DNA of 64,000 nucleotides from Mucilaginibacter auburnensis (lineage in GTDB: Bacteria; Bacteroidota; Bacteroidia; Sphingobacteriales; Sphingobacteriaceae). The DNA lies in the NCBI RefSeq assembly GCF_002797815.1, contig NZ_PGFJ01000002.1, positions 1,426,001 through 1,490,000 of the forward strand, given 5' to 3'. The translations under genes and the position numbers were made by a program. Shown piece by piece: positions 6,712 through 15,432 of the stretch. A model generated the notes under the pieces. That model was given only the letters and a program-made list of their open reading frames with translations, was not told the DNA's origin and did no database searches. Every line of letters begins with the position of its first letter. The stretch's first letter is position 1.

Positions 6712-9594
6712 ATGAATTTCAAGCATACCTTTTTTTTATCGGCAGCGGTGTTGTTGGTTTCCGCAAGTGGAACGTTTGCCCAGGTAAAGAAAAAACCTAC
6801 ACCTTCGCCAAAAAGCAAGCCCGTATCACCCGCGCAGCAAATAGCGCCACAAGCATCAGCTTCAACGTCAGCAGCCCAAACACTGCCTGTAGATCCTCAA
6901 TTAGTTAAAGGCACGCTACCTAACGGTTTCACCTACTACATACGCAGCACCAAAGCAGTACCAAAAGTTGCAGATCTGTTATTGATTAATAAAGCGGGTT
7001 CCATACAAGAAACCGATGCGCAACGCGGATACGCTCACCTGATAAGTCATTTAGCTTTAAAGGGCACAACCAATTTCAGTAAAAGTGACCTTTCTGCCTT
7101 TACAAAAAATTACAAGATCATCATCAAACCTGATACCAACGTAATGACAGGTTATGATGAAACCGTATACCGCCTAACCATACCAGGCGACACTGCCGAT
7201 GTTTTAAATAAAAGTTTGAATTTGTTAGCCGGCTGGGCAGGTAATGTCAATTTTGACGCTGCCGATGTGAATGATGTAAAAAATGCCGCCTTGGCCGAAC
7301 TAAAAGCTGCTTCATCTTTAATGAAAACCCGGCTTGACAATGCTGCATTACCTGTTTTGCTCAACAAATCGAGGTATGCGCAACGCAATCCGAAAGGAGA
7401 AGAAGCTACCATTGCCGCCGCTGATGCATCGGCATTAAAAAGTTTTTATACAGATTGGTATCGTCCAGACCTTCAAGCCATTGTAATAGTTGGCGATGTG
7501 GATGCGAAAAAGATTGAGGGCATGATCAAAACTATTTTCGGCAACCTTAAATCTCCGGCAAACCCTAAGCCGATTATCGCGTACCCTATAGCACCTGTTG
7601 CCGGCACTACCGTTCAATTTGCTACCGATAAGGATCTTCCATACGTAGTTACACAAGTAATTATCAAACATCCGCAGGCCGTTGTTAAAACCACAGCCAA
7701 CTACATGGAGAATGTAAAACTCAACCTTTTTAACGAGATGCTGACCCAGCGTTTTGAAGAGTTGAAACAGCAATCCAATTCTCCTTTCATGTTTGCTCAG
7801 GCTGGCTACAGCAGTTTCATCAGCAAACAGGATGCATTTGTTGCCATGGCTGTTGCAGACCCTCGGGGTGTTGAACGAGCTACAAAAACACTTGCCGAAG
7901 AGATTGAACGTATACGCAAATTTGGCTTTGTTGCAACCGAACTTGAACGTGCCAAGCAGAACGGCCTTGCCCAAATTGCTTATGAGTATGAGCAACGCGA
8001 CCGTATTTTACCGGGAAATATTGCTACTGATTATCAACGCAATTTTTTATCTGGTAACGCAGTAACCGGCACAAGCTTCAAGTACAACTTTTATTTGGAT
8101 AACATTGGCAAAATAGACTTGGCAGCAATGAATGCCCTTGCCGCTAAATTATTGACTGACCAGAACAGGGTTATTTTGATACAGGCACCTGAAGCTGAAA
8201 AAGCCCAATTACCTACCGAGCAGGCTTTACGCTCATGGTTTACCGGTGCAGGCGCCAACCTCTCCGCTTACGAAGATAACGCGAGCAATCCGCTCATGGA
8301 AAAGCTTCCTACTCCCGGAAAAGTGACCAGCATAACTACAGATAGTACTTTGATGGTCACTAACGTTGTTTTATCAAACGGCGTTAAGGTATTGCTGAAG
8401 CCAACCCAGTTTCAGCAAGGACAGATCATTCTGAATGGTTTTGCCTTTGGTGGTTCGTCTCTTGCATCCGATCAGGATTATGTTTCGGCAGATCTGGCTG
8501 CTAAGGTGATAAGCATGAGCGGAGTTGCAGGTTTTAGCCAGACCCAATTAGAAGGAATATTGCGAAATAAGGGCGTGAATGTTGCTCCATATATTAACGA
8601 TGTTACCCATGGCTTTGCCGGGTTCTCTTCGGCAGCTGACTTTGGCGAGGCGATACAGTTAATGCATCTGTATTTTACCCAGCCACGCAAAGATGCAGCC
8701 GCGTGGGACAGGCTGATATCGCAAACAAAGGGCAGTTTGGTTTTGCGTGGCGCAGACGAAATATCTATATTTCAGGATACTGTAGCTGCGCTATTAAGCA
8801 ACTACAACAAGCGCGGCATGACCACTATCATACCACAGCTTAACACAGCAAGTTTAGATAGGGCATATCAGTTTTATAAAGACCGATTTTCTAACGCGGC
8901 TAACTTTACATTTACGTTTACCGGCTCGTTTACAGTGGAAGCTATTTTGCCATTCCTTGAAACCTATTTAGGTTCGCTTCCAACCAAACCGGGAACGGAG
9001 ACATTTAAAGATCTGGGTGTACATCCGGTATCAGGAGTGGTTAACAAAACTATCACAAAGGGCAGAAATGATAAAGCCATAAGCCAGTTGATATTTAGCG
9101 GAACATATGATTATAATGATGCCAACAATATTGACCTGGATGCCATAGAAACTGTATTATATCTTAAAGTTGCGCAACGATTAAATGATACAACCGGTAA
9201 CAGCCAGGTAAGTGTAAGGTCAAATTACAGCAAGATACCCAGTAGCAGATACAAGGTTACAATTGATATTGAATGCCCGGTTGCAGACCTTGACAAAGTA
9301 ACCAACGTTGTAATGGACGAAATAAACAAGTTCAAACAGACCGGTGCTTTGCAGAAAGAACTTAACACATTCATACTGGAAGAGGCTAAATCTACGCAAT
9401 CGCAAATGCGCCAAAATGCCTTTTGGAGCAGCGCAATGAACGTTACCGCGCAAAACGGAGATAATCCGCACAAGGTGTTGCTACGTGCGCAAATGCTGCA
9501 GCAATTAACCATAGCCCGTACCAAAGAGGCTGCCAGCAAATTCCTTAATCCGGCTAATTTGATAAAAGTAACGCTGCTGCCCGAAAAGAAATAA
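6712..9594 (+). CDS. Secreted M16 (pitrilysin) family protein lacking the catalytic glutamate
   Basis: The 960-residue product has a signal peptide (cleavage near TFAQ, about 24), a Pro/Ser/Ala-rich linker (about 26-60) and two M16 halves (about 60-510 and 530-960), the length usual for periplasmic Bacteroidota M16 proteins. The zinc motif HxxEH reads H109-L-I-S112-H113, so both histidines and the distal Glu (E196, in ALAELKAA) remain but the general-base Glu is Ser. In E. coli pitrilysin the corresponding residue is E91, and its loss abolishes activity. The companion ERxxxxxE segment is also degraded (VNDVKNAALAE). It is therefore probably a non-catalytic M16 protein, perhaps a partner subunit or substrate-binding protein. 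No active partner lies beside it. Confidence 0.88.
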   Translation: MNFKHTFFLSAAVLLVSASGTFAQVKKKPTPSPKSKPVSPAQQIAPQASASTSAAQTLPVDPQLVKGTLPNGFTYYIRSTKAVPKVADLLLINKAGSIQETDAQRGYAHLISHLALKGTTNFSKSDLSAFTKNYKIIIKPDTNVMTGYDETVYRLTIPGDTADVLNKSLNLLAGWAGNVNFDAADVNDVKNAALAELKAASSLMKTRLDNAALPVLLNKSRYAQRNPKGEEATIAAADASALKSFYTDWYRPDLQAIVIVGDVDAKKIEGMIKTIFGNLKSPANPKPIIAYPIAPVAGTTVQFATDKDLPYVVTQVIIKHPQAVVKTTANYMENVKLNLFNEMLTQRFEELKQQSNSPFMFAQAGYSSFISKQDAFVAMAVADPRGVERATKTLAEEIERIRKFGFVATELERAKQNGLAQIAYEYEQRDRILPGNIATDYQRNFLSGNAVTGTSFKYNFYLDNIGKIDLAAMNALAAKLLTDQNRVILIQAPEAEKAQLPTEQALRSWFTGAGANLSAYEDNASNPLMEKLPTPGKVTSITTDSTLMVTNVVLSNGVKVLLKPTQFQQGQIILNGFAFGGSSLASDQDYVSADLAAKVISMSGVAGFSQTQLEGILRNKGVNVAPYINDVTHGFAGFSSAADFGEAIQLMHLYFTQPRKDAAAWDRLISQTKGSLVLRGADEISIFQDTVAALLSNYNKRGMTTIIPQLNTASLDRAYQFYKDRFSNAANFTFTFTGSFTVEAILPFLETYLGSLPTKPGTETFKDLGVHPVSGVVNKTITKGRNDKAISQLIFSGTYDYNDANNIDLDAIETVLYLKVAQRLNDTTGNSQVSVRSNYSKIPSSRYKVTIDIECPVADLDKVTNVVMDEINKFKQTGALQKELNTFILEEAKSTQSQMRQNAFWSSAMNVTAQNGDNPHKVLLRAQMLQQLTIARTKEAASKFLNPANLIKVTLLPEKK

Positions 9595-9610
9595 GTAAAC
9601 GTAATTTAAC

Positions 9611-9639
9611 AACAAGGCCACCCAAAAGGTGGCTTTGTT
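9611..9639. terminator. Bidirectional terminator hairpin between convergent genes
   Basis: A 12-base stem (9611-9622 with 9628-9639, one G:T pair) with a five-base loop contains GGCCACC / GGTGGC, with AACAA and TTTGTT ends. It lies between the M16 gene (ending 9594) and the lipoprotein gene (ending 9642). Confidence 0.75.
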
Positions 9640-9641
9640 AG

Positions 9642-10223
9642 TTAATACATATTAATACGTGCAGAAGCTGTGTCGTTTGGCGCAAATATGCTGATGGCTG
9701 TGCATCGCCTGGTAAGCGGGTCAACTTCAAAAGCTATTCCTTTAGCTAAATCAGCATAAAAGCTTCTGGGTTTGCGCTCAACATTATAAACGCTGCTGTC
9801 CCCCAGCGAATACTTTTTTCTAATGCTGTCGGCCAGCAATCCGGTATTGATGCCGTCGGCTGTTTTGTAATTAGGATCTGTTATTAATACTTTTTTGATG
9901 TGCAAAATATTTTCATCTGCCATACCCATATTGCGGTGTCCGTAAACACTTGTACGGTAGCCGGCAGCATCATGCTTTGCAAACCATGTATAAGCTGCTC
10001 CACCCATGGCAGCATCGCTTTCATCAGGATCTCCTGAGAGCTTACTTAGGGTTTGCATATCTTCACCCAGTTTCATATCACCTATGCGTTTACCGGGTAC
10101 TATCATCAAACTATCATTAACTTCATTTACAACGGCTTCTGTTTTTGCACTTTCCGGCTTATCGGGAGGTGAGCAGGCAACCAAGCCTGCAAATGCCAAT
10201 ATTATTAAACAATACTTCTTCAT
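9642..10223 (-). CDS. Lipoprotein of unknown function
   Basis: The 193-residue product has a lipoprotein signal with lipobox LVAC (Cys at about 17), followed by a short Pro/Lys linker. The mature part opens with IVPGKRIGDMKLGEDMQTL, resembling the small repeated fold of lipoproteins that carry a conserved G-x-I-x-LG-x-x segment. The remainder predicts mixed strands (KKVLITDPNYKT, RSFYADLAKGIAFEVD). I do not recognise a defined enzyme family. It is divergent from the helicase gene with a 42-base gap and convergent with the M16 gene. Location is likely the outer-membrane or periplasmic face. Confidence 0.75.
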   Translation of the reverse strand: MKKYCLIILAFAGLVACSPPDKPESAKTEAVVNEVNDSLMIVPGKRIGDMKLGEDMQTLSKLSGDPDESDAAMGGAAYTWFAKHDAAGYRTSVYGHRNMGMADENILHIKKVLITDPNYKTADGINTGLLADSIRKKYSLGDSSVYNVERKPRSFYADLAKGIAFEVDPLTRRCTAISIFAPNDTASARINMY

Positions 10224-10265
10224 TTACGCATAACAAATACTTTAGTTATTTTGTTAGCAATCAAA

Positions 10266-12788
10266 ATGACAACGCCCGGCCAAAAAGTTATTCAACAATG
10301 GTACCGCCAAAAAAAGTGGCGACAATTCCAGTTTCAAAAAGACATGGAAGCAGCCTACCTTGAAGGTTATTCGGGTTTGCTGAACGCGCCTACAGGCAGC
10401 GGAAAAACTTTTGCCTTGTTTCTCCCTTTTCTGGCAGACTTTATCAACAAACATCCGGATTATAAGACTCGAAAGAATAACGGATTGCAAATGCTTTGGA
10501 TAACCCCACTACGCGCGCTTACCAATGATATCCGTAAAGCCATGCAGGAAGTTTGCGATGATCTGGAGTTGCCATGGAATATTGCAACCCGCACAGGCGA
10601 TACCTCCGCAGCAGAAAAAGCAGCACTAAAACGCAAACTCCCCGAAGTACTACTTACTACTCCCGAAAGTTTGCATTTGATGCTCGCCCAAAAAGATTAT
10701 CCAACTATTTTCAAAAGCCTACAGGTTTTAGTTACAGACGAGTGGCATGAGTTATTAGGCACTAAAAGAGGTGTTCAGGTAGAGTTGGGGTTATCAAAGC
10801 TGAAACACCTTTCTACATCTTTAAGAATTTGGGGCATAAGCGCCACCATAGGGAATTTGGAACAAGCCGCAGATGTGTTGTTAGGCACAGACTTCCCCCG
10901 TGAGAACGTTAAAATGATAAGGGCGGATGTTGACAAAAAGCTGGTGATCAAATCTGTCATTCCTGAGAATATACAGAACTATTCGTGGGCGGGGCATATT
11001 GGCGTTAAGCTTATTGCGCAGGTGATGGAGCTGGTAGCCAAAAGCAAAACCACGCTGATATTCACCAATACCCGTTCACAGGCCGAAATATGGTACCATG
11101 CAATACTGGACAATTACCCTGAATACGCCGGCGTAATGGCTATGCACCATGGTTCGTTAGACAATGAATTACGAAACTGGGTAGAGCAGGCGCTCCATGC
11201 GGAAGCGCTTAAGGTAGTGGTATGTACATCAAGTTTAGATCTTGGGGTTGATTTTAGGCCAGTTGATACGGTAATACAGGTTGGCAGCCCCAAAGGTGTA
11301 GCACGTTTTATGCAAAGGGCCGGGCGTAGCGGCCACCACCCTGGAGCTATATCAAAAGCTTATTTTGTGCCTACACATTCTTTAGAACTACTTGAGGGCG
11401 CTGCAATTAAAGAGGCGCTGAAACGCAAAATTTTTGAAAGCCGCGATCCGATGCTGCTCACTATGGATGTGTTGCTACAGTATATGGTTACACTGGCTGT
11501 TTCTGAAGGATTCAGGGCCGATGAACTGTTTAACGAGGTTAAAACCACCTACGCCTTTGCCGACCTTAAACGGAGCGAGTTCAACCAGCTTTTAGATTTT
11601 ATTGTGAACGGCGGCAAAACCCTTGCCCAGTACGACGAGTTTTTAAAGGTTGAATTTGAAAACGGTTTATACAAAGTAAACAGCCGCAGGGTTGCCATGC
11701 GACACCGCCTGAGTATTGGTACCATTACCAGCGACATGAGCGTGCGTGTAAAATGGTTAAGCGGGGGCAGCTTAGGCACGGTTGAAGAGTCTTTCGTATC
11801 AAAGTTAAAACCAGGTGACACGTTTTGGTTTGCGGGCAGGAGTTTGGAATTTGTGCGATTGAAAGATATGTCGGCTTATGTTAAAAAGTCAACCGCGCAA
11901 AAAGGCATGATACCGAGTTGGAATGGTGGTCGTATGCCGCTGTCTTCTCAACTATCGGCAGTTTTTAGAGATAAACTTGACGAGGTAGCGCATGGTATAG
12001 AACAGGACGAAGAGGTAAAGGCTTTAACGCCATTGTTTGCTTTACAACAGGAGTTATCTCATTTGCCGCAAAGTCATGAGTTTTTGATCGAATCGTTTAA
12101 ATCACGGGAAGGACACCATTTATTATTTTATCCGTTTGAAGGAAGATTAGTACATGAAGGCATGGCCTCTCTACTGGCTTACCGTATATCGCGCATCAGG
12201 CCATCCAGTTTCTCAATTGCTATGAATGACTATGGTTTTGAATTACTTACAGATGAAGATATACCAATTGAGGAAATACTGGAAGACACTTCCTTTTTTT
12301 CTATCGACGGTTTGTTAGACGATATTTTGCAAAGTTTAAATGCCAATGAAATGGCGCGTCGCCGCTTCAGGGATATAGCCCACATTGGCGGGTTATTATT
12401 CACCGGCTACCCGGGCCAGCAGGTGCGTAACCGGCATTTACAGGCTTCATCGTCCTTACTTTTTGAAGTATTCAGTGAATATGAGCCAGATAATTTATTG
12501 GTACGTCAGGCCTATAACGAAGCATTGGCTTTTCAGTTGGAGGAGTTCAGATTGCGGGCGGCGTTGCAACGTATTGCCAATCAAAACATCATTTTAAAAC
12601 ACATTGAACGCCCTACACCTTTCGCGTTCCCAATAATGGTTGACAGCCTTGGTCGTGAACGCCTAACCACCGAGAGCCTGGAAGACCGCATTGCCAAAAT
12701 GGCCCGGCAATATGGCGCCGAAGGTTTTGGATCAGCAGATACCAAAAGAGCGAGAAAACCCGGTGTTACCAGAAAACGAGGGTTGTAA
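10266..12788 (+). CDS. Lhr-like DEXH-box helicase (ligase-associated DNA damage response type)
   Basis: The ATG at 10266 gives 840 residues; a TTG 15 bases upstream is also in frame but less likely. Walker A is APTGSGKT (41-48), the Walker B box is DEWH (about 157-160), and motif VI is FMQRAGRSGHH. A long C-terminal Lhr-type region follows (winged-helix and beta-barrel parts, about 400-800), and the tail is Arg/Lys-rich. Length and motifs match the Lhr-core helicases that in many bacteria sit beside an ATP-dependent ligase, an exonuclease and a metallophosphoesterase. None of those partners is adjacent here, although a Ku/LigD-like pair lies about 5 kb downstream. Role: 3'-5' DNA translocase in DNA repair, by family. 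Confidence 0.9.
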   Translation: MTTPGQKVIQQWYRQKKWRQFQFQKDMEAAYLEGYSGLLNAPTGSGKTFALFLPFLADFINKHPDYKTRKNNGLQMLWITPLRALTNDIRKAMQEVCDDLELPWNIATRTGDTSAAEKAALKRKLPEVLLTTPESLHLMLAQKDYPTIFKSLQVLVTDEWHELLGTKRGVQVELGLSKLKHLSTSLRIWGISATIGNLEQAADVLLGTDFPRENVKMIRADVDKKLVIKSVIPENIQNYSWAGHIGVKLIAQVMELVAKSKTTLIFTNTRSQAEIWYHAILDNYPEYAGVMAMHHGSLDNELRNWVEQALHAEALKVVVCTSSLDLGVDFRPVDTVIQVGSPKGVARFMQRAGRSGHHPGAISKAYFVPTHSLELLEGAAIKEALKRKIFESRDPMLLTMDVLLQYMVTLAVSEGFRADELFNEVKTTYAFADLKRSEFNQLLDFIVNGGKTLAQYDEFLKVEFENGLYKVNSRRVAMRHRLSIGTITSDMSVRVKWLSGGSLGTVEESFVSKLKPGDTFWFAGRSLEFVRLKDMSAYVKKSTAQKGMIPSWNGGRMPLSSQLSAVFRDKLDEVAHGIEQDEEVKALTPLFALQQELSHLPQSHEFLIESFKSREGHHLLFYPFEGRLVHEGMASLLAYRISRIRPSSFSIAMNDYGFELLTDEDIPIEEILEDTSFFSIDGLLDDILQSLNANEMARRRFRDIAHIGGLLFTGYPGQQVRNRHLQASSSLLFEVFSEYEPDNLLVRQAYNEALAFQLEEFRLRAALQRIANQNIILKHIERPTPFAFPIMVDSLGRERLTTESLEDRIAKMARQYGAEGFGSADTKRARKPGVTRKRGL

Positions 12789-12808
12789 ACAGGGCGGCTC
12801 AGAACCGG

Positions 12809-12860
12809 GGTGAGCCACCAAGAGCCAAGGTGAGCCACCTTGGCCAGGGTGAGCCACCTT
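12809..12860. repeat. Three short tandem repeats GGTGAGCCACC between convergent genes
   Basis: GGTGAGCCACC begins at 12809, 12829 and 12848, a spacing of 20 and 19 bases. The second copy forms the hairpin AAGGT-GAGCC-ACCTT. The array fills most of the 83-base gap between the helicase and DUF922 genes. There is no clear T-run, so its role as a terminator is uncertain. Confidence 0.75.
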
Positions 12861-12871
12861 GGGCACTTTCA

Positions 12872-13438
12872 TCAATAATTATTTTGTGCCAGCGGCGGAG
12901 GGTTGTCTAAACGTTTTTTAAAGTAGTCGTCCCAACTGCGTTGCTGCGCGCGGTTTTGCATGTGTTGTGTTCCGGTTTCGTATTCTGTATTCAGTTGTTT
13001 GTACTTGGCATCAATAGTATCAAACAAACGCATGGCCTCAGCTTTGTAGTTAGCTGTAAAACGGGTACGGTTAATTTGCCGTAGTAGCTCCTGTTGTTCC
13101 AGGTAGGCAATCAGGTAATGCCCCTGCTCATGGTTCAACACTTCATCCATCATGGCTTTTGATATAATGTTTCGGGTGTCCAGCCAGCAGCGGTCGCGGT
13201 TAATTAACAGATTTACCGTTGCATATAAACTATAATAACCACCTCTGTCTGGATAAGCACGGTAGCTAAAATCAATGGTGCAATTGGTGTAGGCTACATG
13301 GCCCATCATACGCGGACGGGGGACGCCCTGAAAATCTGAAGGAGTTAATTGATGGAACCCCTGGGCCTTCGCCTTGTTACCCACTATAATCATTAAGGCG
13401 ATGGCCAGGGCCATCCTCACTATACCACCTCTCATCAA
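12872..13438 (-). CDS. DUF922-type secreted Zn-protease-like protein
   Basis: The 188-residue product carries a signal peptide (MALAIALMIIVGNKAKAQ, cleavage near residue 26) and the zinc motif HEQGH followed by YLIAYLEQQEL. That arrangement, plus a conserved N-terminal beta region (HVAYTNCTIDFSY) and a C-terminal helical segment with many Gln/Arg, matches the DUF922 family of predicted Zn-dependent proteases. An LTPSDFQGVP segment after the signal peptide is also typical. Activity and substrate are not known. It is convergent with the helicase gene; the gene-poor stretch upstream holds only a repeat. Confidence 0.75.
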   Translation of the reverse strand: MMRGGIVRMALAIALMIIVGNKAKAQGFHQLTPSDFQGVPRPRMMGHVAYTNCTIDFSYRAYPDRGGYYSLYATVNLLINRDRCWLDTRNIISKAMMDEVLNHEQGHYLIAYLEQQELLRQINRTRFTANYKAEAMRLFDTIDAKYKQLNTEYETGTQHMQNRAQQRSWDDYFKKRLDNPPPLAQNNY

Positions 13439-13557
13439 AAACTAAAATTCTTTAAACTATGTGGTTTTGACTGGAAGTGATGGTGTGGGTTTAATGGAAT
13501 TAGTTGTTAATTTTATGATTCATCACTAACACTTACAACGCGGCCTGTCAAGTTCGG

Positions 13558-13634
13558 GATTGCTTCGTTCCTCGCAAAGACGGTGGGGTAGTTAAGTTGT
13601 CAAATTACGCGTCATTGCGAGGAACGAAGCAATC
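13558..13634. repeat. REP-like inverted repeat in a 321-base gene-free stretch
   Basis: GATTGCTTCGTTCCTCGCA at 13558-13576 is the exact reverse complement of 13616-13634 (TGCGAGGAACGAAGCAATC), separated by 39 bases. This sequence type is a common dispersed intergenic repeat in Sphingobacteriaceae-like genomes, from memory. The rest of 13439-13759 is A/T-rich with no reading frame or RNA that I can support. Confidence 0.85.
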
Positions 13635-13759
13635 TCACGTTGATAGTTTGCCGTTATGCATATTCCACAATTGCCCAATAACACAATAACAAGCAAAATA
13701 GCAAAGGCCCGATTCTACAAATCAAGCACTTTACTTTCGCCTTAAACCTTTTACCTTAA

Positions 13760-14572
13760 TTACAGCCCCTTCACAAACTCAGCCATTGCCGCGCCCGGGT
13801 TTTCCTGTTTCATAAAGTTTTCGCCAATTAAAAAACCGTTAAAGCCAGCCTGCTTAAGTTCTCTGATAACTTTTGTGTTGCTGATGGCACTTTCGGATAT
13901 TTTCATGAACTCAGCCGGGATATGGTCGGCTAATTGGAATGATGTATCAACTGATACGGTAAAATCGGCCAGGTTACGGTTGTTCACACCTATTGCATCC
14001 AATTTAGGATGAATACTACGTTGTAACTCTTCCATGTTATGCACTTCCAGCAATACATTTAAGCCTAAACTTTTTGCCAGGGTTGCCAGTGTATCAATTT
14101 CTACCGGTGTAAGTATGGCGGCAATTAATAAAACAATATCTGCTCCCCATGCCTTAGCTTCCAATAACTGATACTCATCTATCATAAAATCTTTACGAAG
14201 GATCGGTATATGATTAACAGCACGTGCATTCAAAATGTCTATCTGCGTGCCCATAAAAAAATCGGTATCGGTCAGCACCGACAATGCCGAAGCTCCCGCA
14301 GCTGCGTAGCCGGTTGTTACCTCTTCAACACTTACCCTGTCGTTTATAATTCCTTTTGATGGAGATCTGCGCTTGAACTCTGCTATTATACCTGTGCGGG
14401 TTGGGTCAAGCAAAAACTGCTTAAAAGAATAGGTTTCCCTGCCAAACAACGGCGAGTTCTCCAGTTCCTGAACGCTGATCTTTGCTTTAGCTTCTGCTAT
14501 TTCCTCGCGTTTACGAACAACAATTTTATCTAATATGGTTTGCCCTTGAACAGGGTATGTTGGAATGCTCAT
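13760..14572 (-). CDS. trpC: Indole-3-glycerol-phosphate synthase
   Basis: The 270-residue TIM-barrel enzyme converts 1-(2-carboxyphenylamino)-1-deoxyribulose 5-phosphate to indole-3-glycerol phosphate in tryptophan synthesis. Visible signatures are IIAEFKRRSPSKG (active-site Lys and substrate loop), ILRKDFMIDEYQL, LLEVHNMEEL, IGVNNRNL and a final LIGENFM phosphate-binding segment. Length is normal. It lies 164 bases downstream of trpG, a gap filled by a G/C-rich repeat, so it may still be cotranscribed from the trpE promoter under attenuator control. No trpF, trpB or trpA follows; the next gene is unrelated. Confidence 0.95.
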   Translation of the reverse strand: MSIPTYPVQGQTILDKIVVRKREEIAEAKAKISVQELENSPLFGRETYSFKQFLLDPTRTGIIAEFKRRSPSKGIINDRVSVEEVTTGYAAAGASALSVLTDTDFFMGTQIDILNARAVNHIPILRKDFMIDEYQLLEAKAWGADIVLLIAAILTPVEIDTLATLAKSLGLNVLLEVHNMEELQRSIHPKLDAIGVNNRNLADFTVSVDTSFQLADHIPAEFMKISESAISNTKVIRELKQAGFNGFLIGENFMKQENPGAAMAEFVKGL

Positions 14573-14623
14573 TTGAGATCAAAGATAGTGCTTTGCCTTG
14601 TAATTAAGTATCAATCAAAACAT

Positions 14624-14717
14624 CCTTCCTTGGGGAAGGGTGCGGCTGCCAGTGAAGTGGCGGGAAGGGTTTAGCCCGGCGGACAAACCCCTCCCTACCC
14701 TCCCGGGGGAGGGGTTG
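14624..14717. repeat. G/C-rich inverted intergenic repeat between trpG and trpC
   Basis: The stretch contains AAACCCCTCCCTACCCTCCC, then GGGGGAGGGGTT and, further left, GGGAAGGGTTTAGCC and CCTTGGGGAAGG. These form an imperfect palindrome with CCCCTCC/GGAGGGG arms. It sits where trpD would be expected. It looks like a dispersed palindromic element, not a gene. Confidence 0.65.
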
Positions 14718-14736
14718 CTTTTAAAACTATGGGGCG

Positions 14737-15378
14737 TTACTTCGTTACCAACTCCCCACGCAATGCTAACCAATTCTGCATCATCTCTTTACCATACTCT
14801 GTAAGAATTGACTCAGGGTGAAACTGCACGCCGCGTACATCATAAAATTTATGGCGCAGTGCCATAGCTGAGTTATCGCGCTCATCAACAGCGGTAATGG
14901 TCAGTACATCGGGCAGGTTATTTTCATCAACTACCCACGAGTGGTAACGGCCTACCTTAAATTCATGTGGCAAACCTTGGAAAAGTTGCTCATGCTCATC
15001 AGTAACCTTTATCGGCGTAGCAATACCATGCATAGGCTGTTTCAGATTGTACAAACTACCTCCAAATGCCTCTGCAATGGCCTGCTGACCTAAGCACACG
15101 CCAAAAATGCTTTTGGTAGCTGCATATATTTTTATCACATCCAGCAATAAACCAGCTTCTGATGGAATGCCCGGACCTGGTGAAAGTATGATCTTATCAA
15201 AAGCATCAACATCCTCCAGTTTAAATTTATCATTTCTCCATACCTCGCACTGCATACCAATTTCGTTAACCAAATGCACCAGGTTGTAGGTAAACGAATC
15301 GTAATTATCTATAATTAAAATCTTGCCCGCCGATGCCTTAACAGGGTTAGAAGCCTGTGTCTGTCCTTGTTCACTCAT
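14737..15378 (-). CDS. trpG: Anthranilate synthase component II (glutamine amidotransferase)
   Basis: The 213-residue class I glutamine amidotransferase supplies ammonia to TrpE for anthranilate formation. It shows ILIIDNYDSFTYNL at the start of the domain, the oxyanion segment ILSPGPGIP, the nucleophile Cys in FGVCLGQQAIAEAFGG and the His-Glu pair in GVQFHPES. About 18 residues precede the domain (MSEQGQTQASNPVKASAG), a small extension. It is 54 bases downstream of trpE, so the two form an operon. It could also serve 4-amino-4-deoxychorismate synthase, as often in bacteria with one TrpG/PabA, but the context favours tryptophan. Confidence 0.95.
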   Translation of the reverse strand: MSEQGQTQASNPVKASAGKILIIDNYDSFTYNLVHLVNEIGMQCEVWRNDKFKLEDVDAFDKIILSPGPGIPSEAGLLLDVIKIYAATKSIFGVCLGQQAIAEAFGGSLYNLKQPMHGIATPIKVTDEHEQLFQGLPHEFKVGRYHSWVVDENNLPDVLTITAVDERDNSAMALRHKFYDVRGVQFHPESILTEYGKEMMQNWLALRGELVTK

Positions 15379-15432
15379 AATAATATCTTGTACGTTTTAA
15401 TCAATTTGTTTGTTCCCTTCAGGGATTAGTGG

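Noticed and set aside
7435..7995. Minus-strand 186-codon frame inside the M16 gene
   Set aside because: It is a shadow of the plus-strand gene; no domain or signal is recognisable.
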